This document shows, piece after piece, positions 16,472 through 25,860 of a DNA stretch of 60,033 nucleotides; the stretch's first letter is position 1, and each line of letters starts with the position of its first letter. The notes beneath the pieces are model-generated. The model did not search any database and was not told the origin of the DNA. It worked only from the letters and a program-made list of their open reading frames with translations. The stretch comes from Sphingomonas liriopis (GTDB lineage: Bacteria > Pseudomonadota > Alphaproteobacteria > Sphingomonadales > Sphingomonadaceae), in assembly GCF_024211255.1 (NCBI RefSeq), contig NZ_JAMLDY010000021.1, positions 1 to 60,033 of the forward strand. Direction: 5' to 3'. The position numbers were made by a program, and so were the translations under genes.

Positions 16472-17359
16472 ATGTCCAGAACCTCGATCAAACAAGACGA
16501 CCTCTTTCCGCTGGACAGTCCCTTGTACGGGGATGTTCAGGGCGAACGCACGGTTGCCGAATTCCCCTTCTTCTCGCTGTCGAAGAAAGCGCAGATGACG
16601 CCGATGGTCTTCGAGAGCGGCGATGCCCGTATCGAGATCAATCCCAGCAAGACCGGCGTGGCGACGATCTACGACAAGGAAATCCTGCTCTATATTGCCA
16701 GCCTGATGGCGGATCGCATGGAGGCGGGCGACGTCGTCGATCGGGTCTGGAGCTTCACCGCCAACGATCTCTTCCGCGTTACCGGCACCAATGCGTCGGC
16801 GCGCTCCTATAGTTCGCTGAAGGCGTCGCTCAACCGGCTGCAGGGCACGCAGATCATCACCAACATCGAAACGGGCGGCGAAGGATCGGACAGCGCCTTT
16901 TCGTGGCTGCTGAAGGCCGACATCAAATATGTGAAGCTTCCCAACGGCGAACGCCGGGTCAAGCGGATCGAGGTGATGGTGTGCGACTGGCTGCACCGCG
17001 CCATCCTGACCGATCGCCGCATCGCCGCCTATCACCTCGACTTCTTCAAGCTCGCGCCGATCGAACGCCGATTGTACGAGCTCGCCAAGTTCAACTGTGG
17101 CGATAGCGGCGGTTTCGAGGTCGATCTGGACGTGCTGGCCCAACGCGTCGGCTGCGCCTCGGACAAGCGCGGCCTCGAATATTTCAAGAAGCAGCTGCGG
17201 GATGTCGCCGAGCAGGATTCGCTGCCCGAATATGTCGTGACGCTGGCCGAAGAGAAGATCCCCTCGCCGCGCGGGGGGCGTCCCCGGATCAAGACCGTCG
17301 TCGCGCTCCGGGCGCGGCAGGACGCACCGGATCAGGCGGCGCTCCCCAGCCCTCACTGA
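16472..17359 (+). CDS. repA: Plasmid replication initiator RepA (RPA family), module A
   Basis: This 295-residue initiator starts MSRTSIKQDDLFPLDSPLYG, the conserved start of the RPA family (replication initiator protein A). Family blocks include FPFFSLSKKAQMTP, GVATIYDKEILLYIASLM, FRVTGTNASARSYSSLKASL, RLQGTQIITNI, CDWLHRAIL and FKLAPIERRLYELAKFNCG. It is full length and unbroken. A GTG two codons upstream (16466) is an alternative start. It should bind the flanking iterons and open the origin. A decayed relative lies at 24852. Confidence 0.9.
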   Translation: MSRTSIKQDDLFPLDSPLYGDVQGERTVAEFPFFSLSKKAQMTPMVFESGDARIEINPSKTGVATIYDKEILLYIASLMADRMEAGDVVDRVWSFTANDLFRVTGTNASARSYSSLKASLNRLQGTQIITNIETGGEGSDSAFSWLLKADIKYVKLPNGERRVKRIEVMVCDWLHRAILTDRRIAAYHLDFFKLAPIERRLYELAKFNCGDSGGFEVDLDVLAQRVGCASDKRGLEYFKKQLRDVAEQDSLPEYVVTLAEEKIPSPRGGRPRIKTVVALRARQDAPDQAALPSPH

Positions 17360-17368
17360 CCCAGGGGG

Positions 17369-17524
17369 TTTTCCGTGCGAAAGCACGAGAAACACCACCT
17401 CGTGTGCCGTGCTATCGCCAGTTGCGCGACCGGGGGCCGTCTGCCGGCCGGCATCGGTCAGATCGCCCCCCGATCCCGACCGGCGAGCGGGCATGCCGGA
17501 GGTTTTCCGTGCGATGACACGAAT
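17369..17524 (+). repeat. Iteron-like repeats downstream of repA (module A); gap 17360-17994
   Basis: Two direct copies lie at 17369-17390 (TTTTCCGTGCGAAAGCACGA) and 17503-17524 (TTTTCCGTGCGATGACACGA). Further GGTTTTCCG-like half sites occur at about 17680 (inverted) and 17735. The 635-base gap has no convincing gene. With the copies before repA the initiator is flanked on both sides, as in some iteron plasmids. Confidence 0.6.
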
Positions 17525-17994
17525 CTTCGTCGGGTTTGCCCGGTAAACACACGATTCACATCGCTTGAGGGGAATCCGCCGGTCGGCAATCGTGGCCTGC
17601 CCGAATCGGGAACCGATATGCCGTCGCCCGCAGATGCGGACGGGGACGATCGGTAGCGGTTCGGGTTCGCCCTATGGTGCGGAAAACCAGGATCCGGATC
17701 GACGGCGTTCCCACACCGGGCCGATGCCGACGCCGGCATCCGTTTTCCGCAGCGGTCGCGGAGAGCGGCCAGGGGCGATGGAGGTACAAACGGGGACGGT
17801 CATGATCGGATAAAGAAAACCCGGCTCGAAAGCCGGGCATTCAGTTAGCTGTACTCTGGCACACGCCGGCAAGCGTGCACGATCGTCCACAACGATCCGT
17901 CAGATAGCCGTTTTCGGCAGCTTCCGCAAGAATGCGCGTTTCGCGCCACGGCTCTTCTTTGCCCGTTCGAACGATCCCAGATCGGGGACGAAGG

Positions 17995-18936
17995 ATGGCG
18001 GCGATAACGGTTGGGGCGGCCTCGCTCCAGGCGCTGGGGGCCTTGCGCCCGGGGCGGAAGGCACGGTCGGGGGCGAGGCATCGCACCGGCGCGCCGGTGC
18101 TGCGCGACAGCGTCGAGGCGGGGACGTTCGAGGAGGTCTTCTTCGCGACCCCGGCCAAGGGGGAAACCGACACCATCCTGCGCGCCGCGCGCCGCGCGCT
18201 TGACGCTGGCCGACGGTTGCGGCGCGATGCGCGCGCCGAGGGGCGGTCGCTGACGGGGCTAGAGGGGCAGCTGGCGGCCCTGACGAGCGGCGCGGTCCGC
18301 GTCCTCGAGGAGATCCTGACGCTGGCCCGGCTCAACGCCGGGCGCGTCTACCCGAGCTACGACTATCTCGCCGAGGCGACGAGCCTCGGCCGTGCGACCA
18401 TCGCGCGCGCGCTGCACGTCCTCGACGCGATCGGCTTCATCGTCCGGCAACGCCGGTTCAAGCGCGTCGAGGCGCAGGGCCCCGGGCCACGCTACGAGCA
18501 GACGTCGAACGTCTATCGAGCCCACCTTCCCAATCGCATCCTGCGCTATCTGCCGCGCTGGATGCGCCCGGCGCCGCTCCCCGACGATATGCTGCAGCGC
18601 GAGGCCGACCGGGTCGAGGATACGCGGGCGATGCTGGCGGGTCTGGACTGTCGTGACCTTGCCCATGCCGTGATCGTGGACGGCCCGCTTGCGAAGATAC
18701 TCGCCAAGCTGGGGGCTGCCGTGGACGATCGTGAGCGCGAGTATCATGACGATCCGCAACCGCTCACAAATTCATATGATCCCGGCTTCAAAAGAGTTGG
18801 CCTAGCCGGCCAACACCCACACCTAACAGCGAGTCTGGGCGAAAGGACAGAAAACCATCAGCACCATGCCAAGACTCATGGACAGGAGTGCCGGCTACGC
18901 CGTCACATGCTCCCAACAGGAGCACGCGGTTTCTGA
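17995..18936 (+). CDS. Winged-helix/HTH replication-associated protein, module A
   Basis: This protein has 313 residues from ATG 17995, preceded by GGGGA; ATG 17932 would add 21 residues. A central HTH-like block reads RVYPSYDYLAEATSLGRATI followed by ARALHVLDAIGFIVRQRR. A basic region follows (YLPRWMRPAPLPDD). The same block occurs in the decayed gene at 25880, which also follows an RPA initiator. This pairing suggests a second replication or copy-control factor that binds DNA. The last ~50 residues are read through a conserved non-coding element (18796-18911), so the true C-terminus may be earlier in evolution. Confidence 0.7.
   Translation: MAAITVGAASLQALGALRPGRKARSGARHRTGAPVLRDSVEAGTFEEVFFATPAKGETDTILRAARRALDAGRRLRRDARAEGRSLTGLEGQLAALTSGAVRVLEEILTLARLNAGRVYPSYDYLAEATSLGRATIARALHVLDAIGFIVRQRRFKRVEAQGPGPRYEQTSNVYRAHLPNRILRYLPRWMRPAPLPDDMLQREADRVEDTRAMLAGLDCRDLAHAVIVDGPLAKILAKLGAAVDDREREYHDDPQPLTNSYDPGFKRVGLAGQHPHLTASLGERTENHQHHAKTHGQECRLRRHMLPTGARGF
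18796..18911. repeat. Conserved element shared by both replicon modules (copy A)
   Basis: The palindrome GTTGGCCTAGCCGGCCAAC lies at 18796-18814. After 68 bases there is a 29-base block at 18883-18911 (starting CAGGAGTGCCGG). Copy B at 29096-29209 has the same two parts with 66 bases between and one mismatch in the block. It sits just downstream of the HTH gene in both modules, and in B just upstream of parA. It is a candidate partition or incompatibility site. Confidence 0.6.
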
Positions 18937-19115
18937 TGGATGAAGATTACGGCCTTCGCCGTGGTTGACCGGTCGGGATCGGGCTGCGGACATAGGCCAA
19001 TGTTTGTTCTGCCGTGATCGAAGCGTGTTCGGGGTCGAACCAAATGGTGCCGCTCGCCATTACCGTTATGTGCACCGGATCGCGGTATATCTGCCCGGCC
19101 GTTCGACGCGACGCC

Positions 19116-20020
19116 CTAATCGGTGATGTCGGCCAGATGCGTTTCACAGACGTCGGCGACCAGCTGTTGCAGGATCCCGACACGCTCGACCAGCAGGCGA
19201 GTTCCTCGTCGGTAATCTTGTAGTGCGGCGAATAGCGCGCATCGACATAGGCGCGCCGCAGCAGTTCGAACGATCGTTGCGCGAACCGGTGTCGCGCGGC
19301 CACGCGGTGATCAGTGAAGGGACCAGACGCTCGGCCTGCGATCGCAGGAACAACAGCTTGTGCGACTTGGGGCTGTAGAGGGTCAGGACCAGCAATGTGC
19401 AGTGATACAAGCGCTCGGTGGCTTGATGCAGGAGGAATGCTGCCTCCTTTACTATTCCTGCATGTTGAGCCTGTTTGGCCAGAATGCCGAAATTGTCTGC
19501 CCCAGGCAGCCACTCGTTAAGATACCCCTGCGCTTCGGCCTTGGCATCGGCCGCCAACAACGGTTTGAGGTGATCGGACGGGTGATCCGGTGCTTCGTAC
19601 AGTGCGATGCCGTCGCGCACGATGTCGACGAAGAACGGCCGCCCTCGCTTCAGTTTGCCGTTCACGTCCGACAGGCTGTGGACGATCAGGTTGACCGGCG
19701 TCCTAATGCGCTGCGCGATCTCGAACTCGCGAAGCAGATGATCTTCTGCGCCCGCCCAATAGCTGGTCGTGTCGGCCGGCTCGTCGTGGTTGACGACCAC
19801 CAGAATCTCATAGTCGGAATAATAGCCGCCGACCGGATCGACCACCCAGTCGCCGCGGGCGTAGGAGCCGAACAGGATGACCTTGCAGATCCGCCCCGCC
19901 TTGCGATGCGGCGCGTTCCGTCCCGCCAGCGCAATCCCGAACTCGTCGAAGAGGATGCGTACGACCCAGTTCGTGGCGTTTGATGAGCGGCAGATGGTCG
20001 AGGCCGGTACGCATCGGCAT
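19116..20020 (-). pseudogene. Decayed nucleotidyltransferase-HEPN (MNT-HEPN fused) protein
   Basis: Read across frames it spells a fused protein. Its N-terminal nucleotidyltransferase has VILFGSYARGDW and the metal-binding-type YYSDYEILVVV. Then come TPVNLIVHSLSDVN and RPFFVDIVRDGIALYE. A C-terminal HEPN part has FLLHQATERLYHCTLLVL and FLRSQAERL. At least three frameshifts are visible: after KRHELG (~19970), after ITAWPRDT (~19280) and in DEELAC (~19200). The last frame ends LVADVCETHLADITD and a TAG at 19116. MNT-HEPN proteins are toxin-antitoxin or RNA-processing related. This copy cannot make a full protein. Confidence 0.8.
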
Positions 20021-20276
20021 GGCCTGCGATGCTAGCCGATCGCTGGCGCTGGCGCATCCGATGTTTGATTCCGCGCACCGGCGTATCGAGACCAGATCGC
20101 GATACGCCGCCACACTCCACCGCCGACGCACGTTCCGCGCCACATCGATCGCGAAGAGCTCGATGGGGATAAGAGGCAGCGTCTCCATGCCGCCGATGCT
20201 ACGGCGATACGCGCCACGTGTCCGACGGATTTCCTGAATCAATGCGAGCTGTGTGATTCAGCGAGTGAATCAGCGC

Positions 20277-21206
20277 TTACCCCCTGCGCCTATCCCCCGC
20301 CCGCCGCTCGCCGAACGGTAGCGGCGCTGGTGCGTCCTCGATCGCGGTCAGGATCGCGCGGCCGTAAGCCGTCTTGACGAGTGCCTTCCCCCGCGCCTCG
20401 GCCATATCGCGGGTGATGAAGCCTTGCAGATAGGCGATCTCTTCCAGGCAGGCGATCTGGATGCCCTGGCGGTGCTGGATGGTGCGGACGAACTCGGCCG
20501 CTTCGAGCAGGCTGTCGTGCGTGCCGGTGTCGAGCCAGGCGAAGCCGCGGCCCATCGGTTCGACGTGGAGCGCCCCCGCTTCCATGTAGCGGCGGGCGAG
20601 ATCGGTGATCTCGAGTTCGCCGCGGTCCGATGGGATCAGCGCGGCAGCATGGTCGCACACGTCGGCGTCGAAGACGTAGAGACCGGTGATCGCATGGTTC
20701 GAGCGTGGGCGTTCGGGTTTCTCCTCGATCGATACTGCGCGGGCATCGCTATCGAAGGCGATGACGCCGTAACGCTCGGGGTCGTCGACACGATAGGAAA
20801 AGATCGTCGCCCCCTCCCCTGCCTGTACCCGCCCGACCGCGCGGCGCAGCATTGGGCCCAGGCCATTGCCGAAGAAGATGTTGTCGCCCAGCACCAGCGC
20901 GACCGGCTCCCCCGCAATCCAGTCCCGCCCGATCGTGAACGCCTGCGGCAGGCCTTCGGGACGGGGCTGTTGGGCATAGGCGATCTGCAGGCCGAGCGCG
21001 GATCCGTCGCCGAACAGGATGCGGTAATGCGGCAGGTATTCGGGGCTGGAGATGATGAGGATCTCGCGGATGCCGGCGAGCATCAGCGCCGACAGCGGAT
21101 AATAGATCATCGGCTTGTCGTAGACCGGCAACAGCTGCTTGTTGACGACGAGCGTCGCCGGATGGAGCCGCGTGCCCGTGCCGCCGGCGAGGATGATGCC
21201 CTTCAT
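20277..21206 (-). CDS. rmlA: Glucose-1-phosphate thymidylyltransferase
   Basis: This 309-residue enzyme begins MKGIILAGGTGTRLHPATLV, the nucleotide-binding signature (GGxGTRLxP). It also has KPMIYYPLSALMLAGI, LVLGDNIFFGNG and FAWLDTGTHDSLLEA. It joins dTTP and glucose-1-phosphate to dTDP-glucose, the first step to dTDP-rhamnose and related sugars. It is the last gene of a minus-strand operon, 35 bases after a nudix gene and downstream of rmlB. rmlC and rmlD are not in this window. Confidence 0.95.
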   Translation of the reverse strand: MKGIILAGGTGTRLHPATLVVNKQLLPVYDKPMIYYPLSALMLAGIREILIISSPEYLPHYRILFGDGSALGLQIAYAQQPRPEGLPQAFTIGRDWIAGEPVALVLGDNIFFGNGLGPMLRRAVGRVQAGEGATIFSYRVDDPERYGVIAFDSDARAVSIEEKPERPRSNHAITGLYVFDADVCDHAAALIPSDRGELEITDLARRYMEAGALHVEPMGRGFAWLDTGTHDSLLEAAEFVRTIQHRQGIQIACLEEIAYLQGFITRDMAEARGKALVKTAYGRAILTAIEDAPAPLPFGERRAGDRRRG

Positions 21207-21241
21207 GTTGCAGGACATAGCAGCAAGCGCTGAAGAAGTGG

Positions 21242-21799
21242 TTAGAACAGATCGGGCCGGCGTAACCGTAACGCTTGGAGCAGCATGAACAACTTGGCGT
21301 CGGCCATCCGGCCGCTCGTCGCATCGGCCCAAAGGGTCGCCAACGCCTCCTCCCGCGCGTCGATGGTTTCGAGTTCGTCGACCATCCCGCCGCCTGTTCC
21401 GATGCGGTCCTCGAGACGGTACTCGGCAAGGAACAGGTGCACGCGCTCGGTGGTGGACGACGGGGTCATCCAGACCTGAGCGACCGGCTCGAGATGGTGC
21501 AGGCGCAGGCCGGTTTCCTCGAATGCCTCGCGATAGGCGGTGTCAGCCGGGGCCTCGCTCTCGGTAGCGCCGGCGATCGCCTCGGTAAAGGATGCTTGGC
21601 CAAGGTACAGCACAGCATCTCGCGTCTGGCGAACCGTCATGGCGACGCGGCGATCGGGGTCATAGGCAAGGACCGTCGTACCCGAGACATGATCGACAAT
21701 CGCCCGCTCGCATTCGATTCCACCGAGGCGCAGGCGCAGCATGATGAGGCTGAGCCAGCCTTTGTAGAGCGGGCGACTGGCGAGGACGGTATCAGTCAT
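21242..21799 (-). CDS. Nudix hydrolase, NDP-sugar/ADP-ribose pyrophosphatase type
   Basis: This 185-residue protein has a nudix box ending TAYREAFEETGLRL with the key RE-x2-EE-x-G. The leading glycine is four rather than five residues before the first Glu. N- and C-terminal parts (RAIVDHVSGTTVLAYDP, HLFLAEYRLEDRIGTGGG) match the ADP-sugar pyrophosphatase / NudK-like group. It probably hydrolyses a nucleoside diphosphate sugar. It is embedded between rmlB and rmlA with gaps of 51 and 35 bases, so it may trim the nucleotide-sugar pool made by its neighbours. Confidence 0.85.
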   Translation of the reverse strand: MTDTVLASRPLYKGWLSLIMLRLRLGGIECERAIVDHVSGTTVLAYDPDRRVAMTVRQTRDAVLYLGQASFTEAIAGATESEAPADTAYREAFEETGLRLHHLEPVAQVWMTPSSTTERVHLFLAEYRLEDRIGTGGGMVDELETIDAREEALATLWADATSGRMADAKLFMLLQALRLRRPDLF

Positions 21800-21850
21800 G
21801 TCGCATCGGCTAAGCGGCGGACGACAAGCTTGCAATCCTAAAGCAAGGCG

Positions 21851-22918
21851 TCAGGCGGTCCTAACGCCGTCAAGTCCCCGCCGCATGTCCGCGCCCTGCT
21901 CGGCGACGATCGGGCGCCACCAGGCTTCGTTGTCGAGATACCAGCGTACCGTCGTCTGCAGCCCGCTCTTGAAGCTTTCGCGCGGGGTCCAGCCGAGTTC
22001 GTCGCGAATGCGCGTGGCATCGATCGCATAGCGCAGGTCATGGCCGGGTCGGTCGGTCACGAAGCCGATCTGCGTCGCATAGGAGCGACCGTCGTCACGG
22101 GGGCGCAGTCGGTCGAGCGTTGCGCAGAGCGTTTCCACAACATCGATGTTGTGGCGTTCGGCATTGCCGCCGATATTGTAGCGCCGCCCAGGCTGCCCGC
22201 GCTCAAACACGGCCTGCAGCGCGCGGACGTGATCGTCGACAAACAACCAGTCGCGAACGTTCTCGCCACGGCCATAGACGGGCAGCGTCTCGCCAGCGAG
22301 CGCCTTGACGATTATCAGCGGGATCATTTTCTCGGGGAAGTGGTAGGGCCCGTAATTGTTCGAACAGTTGGTGACGAGCACCGGCAGGCCGTAGGTATGG
22401 CCCCAGGCGCTGACCAGATGGTCGGACGCCGCCTTGCTCGCCGAATAGGGCGAGCGCGGATCGTAGGGCGTATCCTCGGTAAACAGGCCGGTCGGGCCGA
22501 GGCTGCCGAATACCTCGTCGGTCGAGATGTGGTGAAAACGGAAAGAGGCGCGGGGGTCTGGGGGCAGATTTTCCCAATAGTCGCGAACTGCCGATAGCAC
22601 GGTGAGGGTGCCGACGACGTTGGTGTCGATGAATGCGGCGGGCCCGTCGATCGAGCGGTCGACATGACTTTCCGCAGCGAGATGCGTGACGACGTCGGGC
22701 CGAAAATCCTTTAGCGCGGTCGCAACTGCCGTTCCGTCGCGAATGTCGCCGCGCACGAAGCGGTAGCGCGGGTCGTTGGCGATCGGGGCGAGCGCTGTCA
22801 GCGTGCCAGCATAGGTCAGCGCGTCATAGACGAGCACCTCGTGTCCGGTTTCGCGGATCAGGTGGCGGACAAGCGCCGAACCGATAAAGCCGGCCCCGCC
22901 GGTGACGAAGATACGCAT
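21851..22918 (-). CDS. rmlB: dTDP-glucose 4,6-dehydratase
   Basis: This 355-residue extended SDR begins [20 protein letters not shown] (GxxGxxG NAD site). It has [15 protein letters not shown], the catalytic TDE in [14 protein letters not shown], and the YSASK motif (Tyr and Lys). [15 protein letters not shown] and [15 protein letters not shown] are diagnostic for RmlB. It converts dTDP-glucose to dTDP-4-keto-6-deoxyglucose. It is the first gene of the rmlB-nudix-rmlA operon. Confidence 0.95.
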   Translation of the reverse strand: MRIFVTGGAGFIGSALVRHLIRETGHEVLVYDALTYAGTLTALAPIANDPRYRFVRGDIRDGTAVATALKDFRPDVVTHLAAESHVDRSIDGPAAFIDTNVVGTLTVLSAVRDYWENLPPDPRASFRFHHISTDEVFGSLGPTGLFTEDTPYDPRSPYSASKAASDHLVSAWGHTYGLPVLVTNCSNNYGPYHFPEKMIPLIIVKALAGETLPVYGRGENVRDWLFVDDHVRALQAVFERGQPGRRYNIGGNAERHNIDVVETLCATLDRLRPRDDGRSYATQIGFVTDRPGHDLRYAIDATRIRDELGWTPRESFKSGLQTTVRWYLDNEAWWRPIVAEQGADMRRGLDGVRTA

Positions 22919-22978
22919 GAGCTGGTCTTAGCGTCCGAAGGTTAATCCATCACTGTCAGCTACGATGCTCTACGTGTC

Positions 22979-23002
22979 GGAATGTAGACACGTCAACATT
23001 CC
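22979..23002. terminator. Hairpin overlapping the sdaA stop codon
   Basis: GGAATGT at 22979-22985 pairs with ACATTCC at 22996-23002. An inner GAC/GTC extends the stem with one mismatch. The sdaA stop (complement of 22993-22995) lies inside it. There is no T-tract. It may terminate sdaA and shield the rmlB promoter, and it carries the TAGACACGTC variant of the palindrome family described in the findings. Confidence 0.45.
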
Positions 23003-24417
23003 ACCACGTTGACCGCCAGCCCGCCAAGGCTGGTTTCCTTGTACTGCGAGCGCATGTCCTCGCCCGTTTGCCGCATCGTCTCGATCACCGCGTCCAGGCT
23101 CACGACATGGCTGCCGTCGCCGCGCAACGCCAGATAGGCAGCGTTGATCGCCTTCACCGCGCCCATCGTGTTGCGCTCGATGCAGGGGATCTGCACCAGC
23201 CCGCCGATCGGATCGCAGGTGAGGCCGAGGTTATGCTCCATGCCGATCTCCGCGGCATTCTCGATCTGGCCGTTGCTGCCGCCGAGCACCGCCGCGAGCG
23301 CGCCTGCCGCCATCGAGCAAGCGACGCCGACTTCACCCTGGCAGCCCATTTCGGCGGCCGAGATCGACGCGCGCTTCTTGTACAGCATGCCGATCGCCGC
23401 GGCGGTCAGCAGGAAGGTACGCGCCCCTTCCCGCCGCGTGTCCTCGTCGCGCGCGATCAGCGTTTCGTAGAAGCGCAGTACGGCGGGCAGCACGCCCGCG
23501 GCGCCGTTGGTCGGCGCGGTGACGACGCGGCCGCCCGCGGCATTCTCCTCGTTCACCGCAAGCGCCCACAGGCTGACCCATTCGAACACCTCGGCGGGGT
23601 TGCTGCCGGGCGTATCGCCGGTCAGCCCCTGCTCGATCGCGCGCGCACGGCGCCGGACCTTCAGGCCGCCGGGCAGGATGCCGTCCTGAGCGATACCCCG
23701 GTCGATGGAGGCGTGCATCGCGGTACGCACCGCGTCGAGAAAAGCGTCGGTTTCGGAGGCTTCGCGCCATGCGGTCTCGTTGGCGCGGACGATATCGGCG
23801 ATCGACAGGCCGTTCTCGTCGCCCAGCACCAGCAGTCCGGCGCCCGAACTGAAAGGGTGGCGCACCGCGACGTTGCTCGCCGACGCGGGCGCACCTTTGC
23901 GCAGGATCGCGCCCCCGCCGATCGAGAAATAGGTCTCAGTGTAGATCCCGCCATCGGCGAGGCGCGCGGTGAAGGTCATGCCGTTGGGGTGTTCGGGCAG
24001 GAATTCGCGCGGGTGGAAGACGATGTCGGTGGCTTCGAAATCGACTAGGTGCATGCCGGCAAGCGGCAAGCGGCTTTGCACGGCGATATCGGCAAGGATG
24101 CGCGGTGCCGCATCGGGATCGAGCCGCTCAGGCTCCCAGCCGGCAAGGCCCAGGATCGCCGCAGTATCGGTCGCATGGCCGCGGCCGGTCAGCGCGAGGC
24201 TGCCGTACAGGTCGCAGGTGACGTGGGTAGGGGCGGTCCTCCCTGCCCCGCTTTGCCCCACGGCCCGCTGCGCGAAGTCGAACGCCGCGCGCATCGGCCC
24301 GACGGTGTGCGAGCTCGACGGCCCGATGCCGATCGTGAACAGCTCGGCGACGCTAATCGGCCGGTGCAGCCCGCGGTCGAGGGCGGCGGGTAGAGGTGTA
24401 GACGTGTCGACGTGCAT
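22993..24417 (-). CDS. sdaA: L-serine ammonia-lyase (L-serine dehydratase), iron-sulfur type
   Basis: This single-chain enzyme of 474 residues contains [20 protein letters not shown] at the start of the beta domain. The alpha domain has [17 protein letters not shown] and [15 protein letters not shown], which hold the cysteines for the 4Fe-4S cluster, and [12 protein letters not shown]. It turns L-serine into pyruvate and ammonia. The start [10 protein letters not shown] at 24417 has GAGGA five bases upstream; 24429 and 24462 are in-frame alternatives. It lies downstream of a tandem glycine riboswitch, so glycine probably turns it on. Confidence 0.95.
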   Translation of the reverse strand: MHVDTSTPLPAALDRGLHRPISVAELFTIGIGPSSSHTVGPMRAAFDFAQRAVGQSGAGRTAPTHVTCDLYGSLALTGRGHATDTAAILGLAGWEPERLDPDAAPRILADIAVQSRLPLAGMHLVDFEATDIVFHPREFLPEHPNGMTFTARLADGGIYTETYFSIGGGAILRKGAPASASNVAVRHPFSSGAGLLVLGDENGLSIADIVRANETAWREASETDAFLDAVRTAMHASIDRGIAQDGILPGGLKVRRRARAIEQGLTGDTPGSNPAEVFEWVSLWALAVNEENAAGGRVVTAPTNGAAGVLPAVLRFYETLIARDEDTRREGARTFLLTAAAIGMLYKKRASISAAEMGCQGEVGVACSMAAGALAAVLGGSNGQIENAAEIGMEHNLGLTCDPIGGLVQIPCIERNTMGAVKAINAAYLALRGDGSHVVSLDAVIETMRQTGEDMRSQYKETSLGGLAVNVVEC

Positions 24418-24471
24418 GCATGTCCTCATCGCCGGACATATCCGGCCGTGCGCATGCCCCATCTGTCGCTT

Positions 24472-24616
24472 GTGCCTGAGATCGCTATCCCGTCGGCGGA
24501 CGCGGGGCTGCCCTTACGCCTCTCTCCAGATATCCTCGCATCGCCATGGTCCTTCTGCCTGAGAGTTTCCGGGGCGGTTGCTCCTTCGGCGCCGGACGTT
24601 ACCCGGTCTCTCCCAT
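24472..24616 (-). promoter_or_regulatory. Tandem glycine riboswitch upstream of sdaA
   Basis: On the minus strand, aptamer 1 runs from GGGAGAGACCGG (24614) through CGCCGAAGGAGCAACCGCCC and AACTCTCAGGCAGAAGGACC. A short linker leads to aptamer 2, which starts CTGGAGAGAGGCG (~24530) and ends CCGACGGG-ATAGCG-ATCTCAGGCAC (~24472). These are the two conserved cores of the gcvT-type glycine riboswitch. The region ends about 55 bases before the chosen sdaA start. Confidence 0.9.
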
Positions 24617-24683
24617 GTCGATGCCCACGGCTATCGGCCGGGGCAGGGGAGGGGTCAAGGGTGTGTGCAACGCATGCCCTGCC

Positions 24684-24705
24684 GACATGTCGACAGATCG
24701 GCCTG
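24684..24705. repeat. GACATGTCGACAG element (copy 1)
   Basis: A 22-base sequence starting GACATGTCGACAGATCGG is repeated with one mismatch at 29924-29945, inside the end of parA. It contains the ACATGTCGAC half-palindrome. The two copies bracket replicon module B. Confidence 0.5.
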
Positions 24706-24748
24706 TCGGTGTACGCAACGGGCGACAATGCGGCGTGCCGACAAGCCC

Positions 24749-24847
24749 ATTTCCTACTCGAAAGCACGAACTGTGGGTCCCTCACCCCCATTCTCCCTCG
24801 TGAAAGCCGCTGGCGGCTCCAAATCCTCGTGCTTTCGAGTAGGAAAT
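24749..24847. repeat. Inverted iteron pair before the module B initiator
   Basis: TTTCCTACTCGAAAGCACGA (21 bases at 24749-24769, with a leading AT) and its exact reverse complement at 24827-24847 face each other across 57 bases. The latter ends four bases before the ATG of the dead repA. The AAAGCACGA core is shared with module A, but the left half differs (CTACTCG against CCGCGTG). This suggests two incompatibility types. Confidence 0.7.
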
Positions 24848-24851
24848 GACC

Positions 24852-25800
24852 ATGGCCCGTACCCCTGTTTCGAACCGCCCCTCCACGTCCGCCGGCAGCG
24901 TCGTCGTGCGCGACCTGTTTACGCTCGACAGCCCGCTGGACGGCTAGATCCGCGGCGAGCGCTCGCTGATGGCGTTTTCGTTCTTCGCGCTGTCGAAGAA
25001 CGCCTGGATGAGACCGCTGACCTACGATCATGCGACCGTCTCGATCGAGGTGCGCCCCTCGGCGAGCGGCGTCGCGACGATCTACGACTAGGAGATCGTG
25101 CTCTACATCGCCAGCCTGGAGGCGGGCGGGAGCGTCGACCAGGATTTCGTCTTTACCGCGCACGACCTGTTCAGCGTGACGGGCTCCAACCACAGCGCGC
25201 GCTCCTACGGCCGGCTGTCGGAGGCGCTGGAGCGGCTGCAGGGCACGCAGATCAAGACCAATATCGAGGCGGGCGGCGCGGGCGAGGAAGGCTTCTTCTC
25301 GTGGCTGTCCGAGGCGAAGCTGCATTACACCAAGACCAAGACCAAGGGCGGCGAGCGGCGGCTGAAGGCGGTCAAGGTAAGCCTGTGCGACTGGCTGTAC
25401 CGCGCAATCCTGCTCGATCGCCACGTCCTTGATTATGCCGCCGCCTATTTCCAGCTCGGGCCGATCGAACGGCGCATCTACGAAGTCGCACGCTCGACCT
25501 GCTAGGCAGGCGGCACGCTCGACATCGATTTGGCGATCTTCCGCTTGCAGATCGGCTATCAGAGCCCGCTGTCGAACTTCAAGGCAGCGCTGAAAACAGA
25601 TTGTCGCAACCGACGGCATCCCCGATTACCGCCTGGAATTGGTCGAGGATACCGAGCCCGCCGCGGCAGGTGAGGGCGCACCGCGCCGTGGCCGTCGTGC
25701 ATCGCAGGCCTGCGTGCTGATCACACCGCGCAAGGCCGCGCTGGGGCAGGGGGCGGGGCAGGGTGGGCCCCTGCGGCACGGGTCGGAGGAACCCGTCACA
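24852..25800 (+). pseudogene. Decayed RPA-family replication initiator, module B
   Basis: The frame from ATG 24852 reads LFTLDSPLDG, SFFALSKNAWM, SGVATIYD, EIVLYIASLEAGG, DLFSVTGSNHSARSYGRL, RLQGTQIKTNIEAGG, CDWLYRAIL and FQLGPIERRIYEVA, clearly RPA. It is interrupted by in-frame TAG at 24945, 25089 and 25503. A one-base insertion in an A run near 25594 moves the remainder (IVATDGIPDYRLELVEDTEP) to another frame. The second TAG stands where the intact module A protein has Lys (YDKEI). The 3' end is approximate. No functional product is expected without suppression. Confidence 0.9.
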
Positions 25801-25860
25801 AATCACCGCGCAAATCGGGATCGGCGCCGGAAGCTTGATCGAAACCGCGTGTACGCAATT

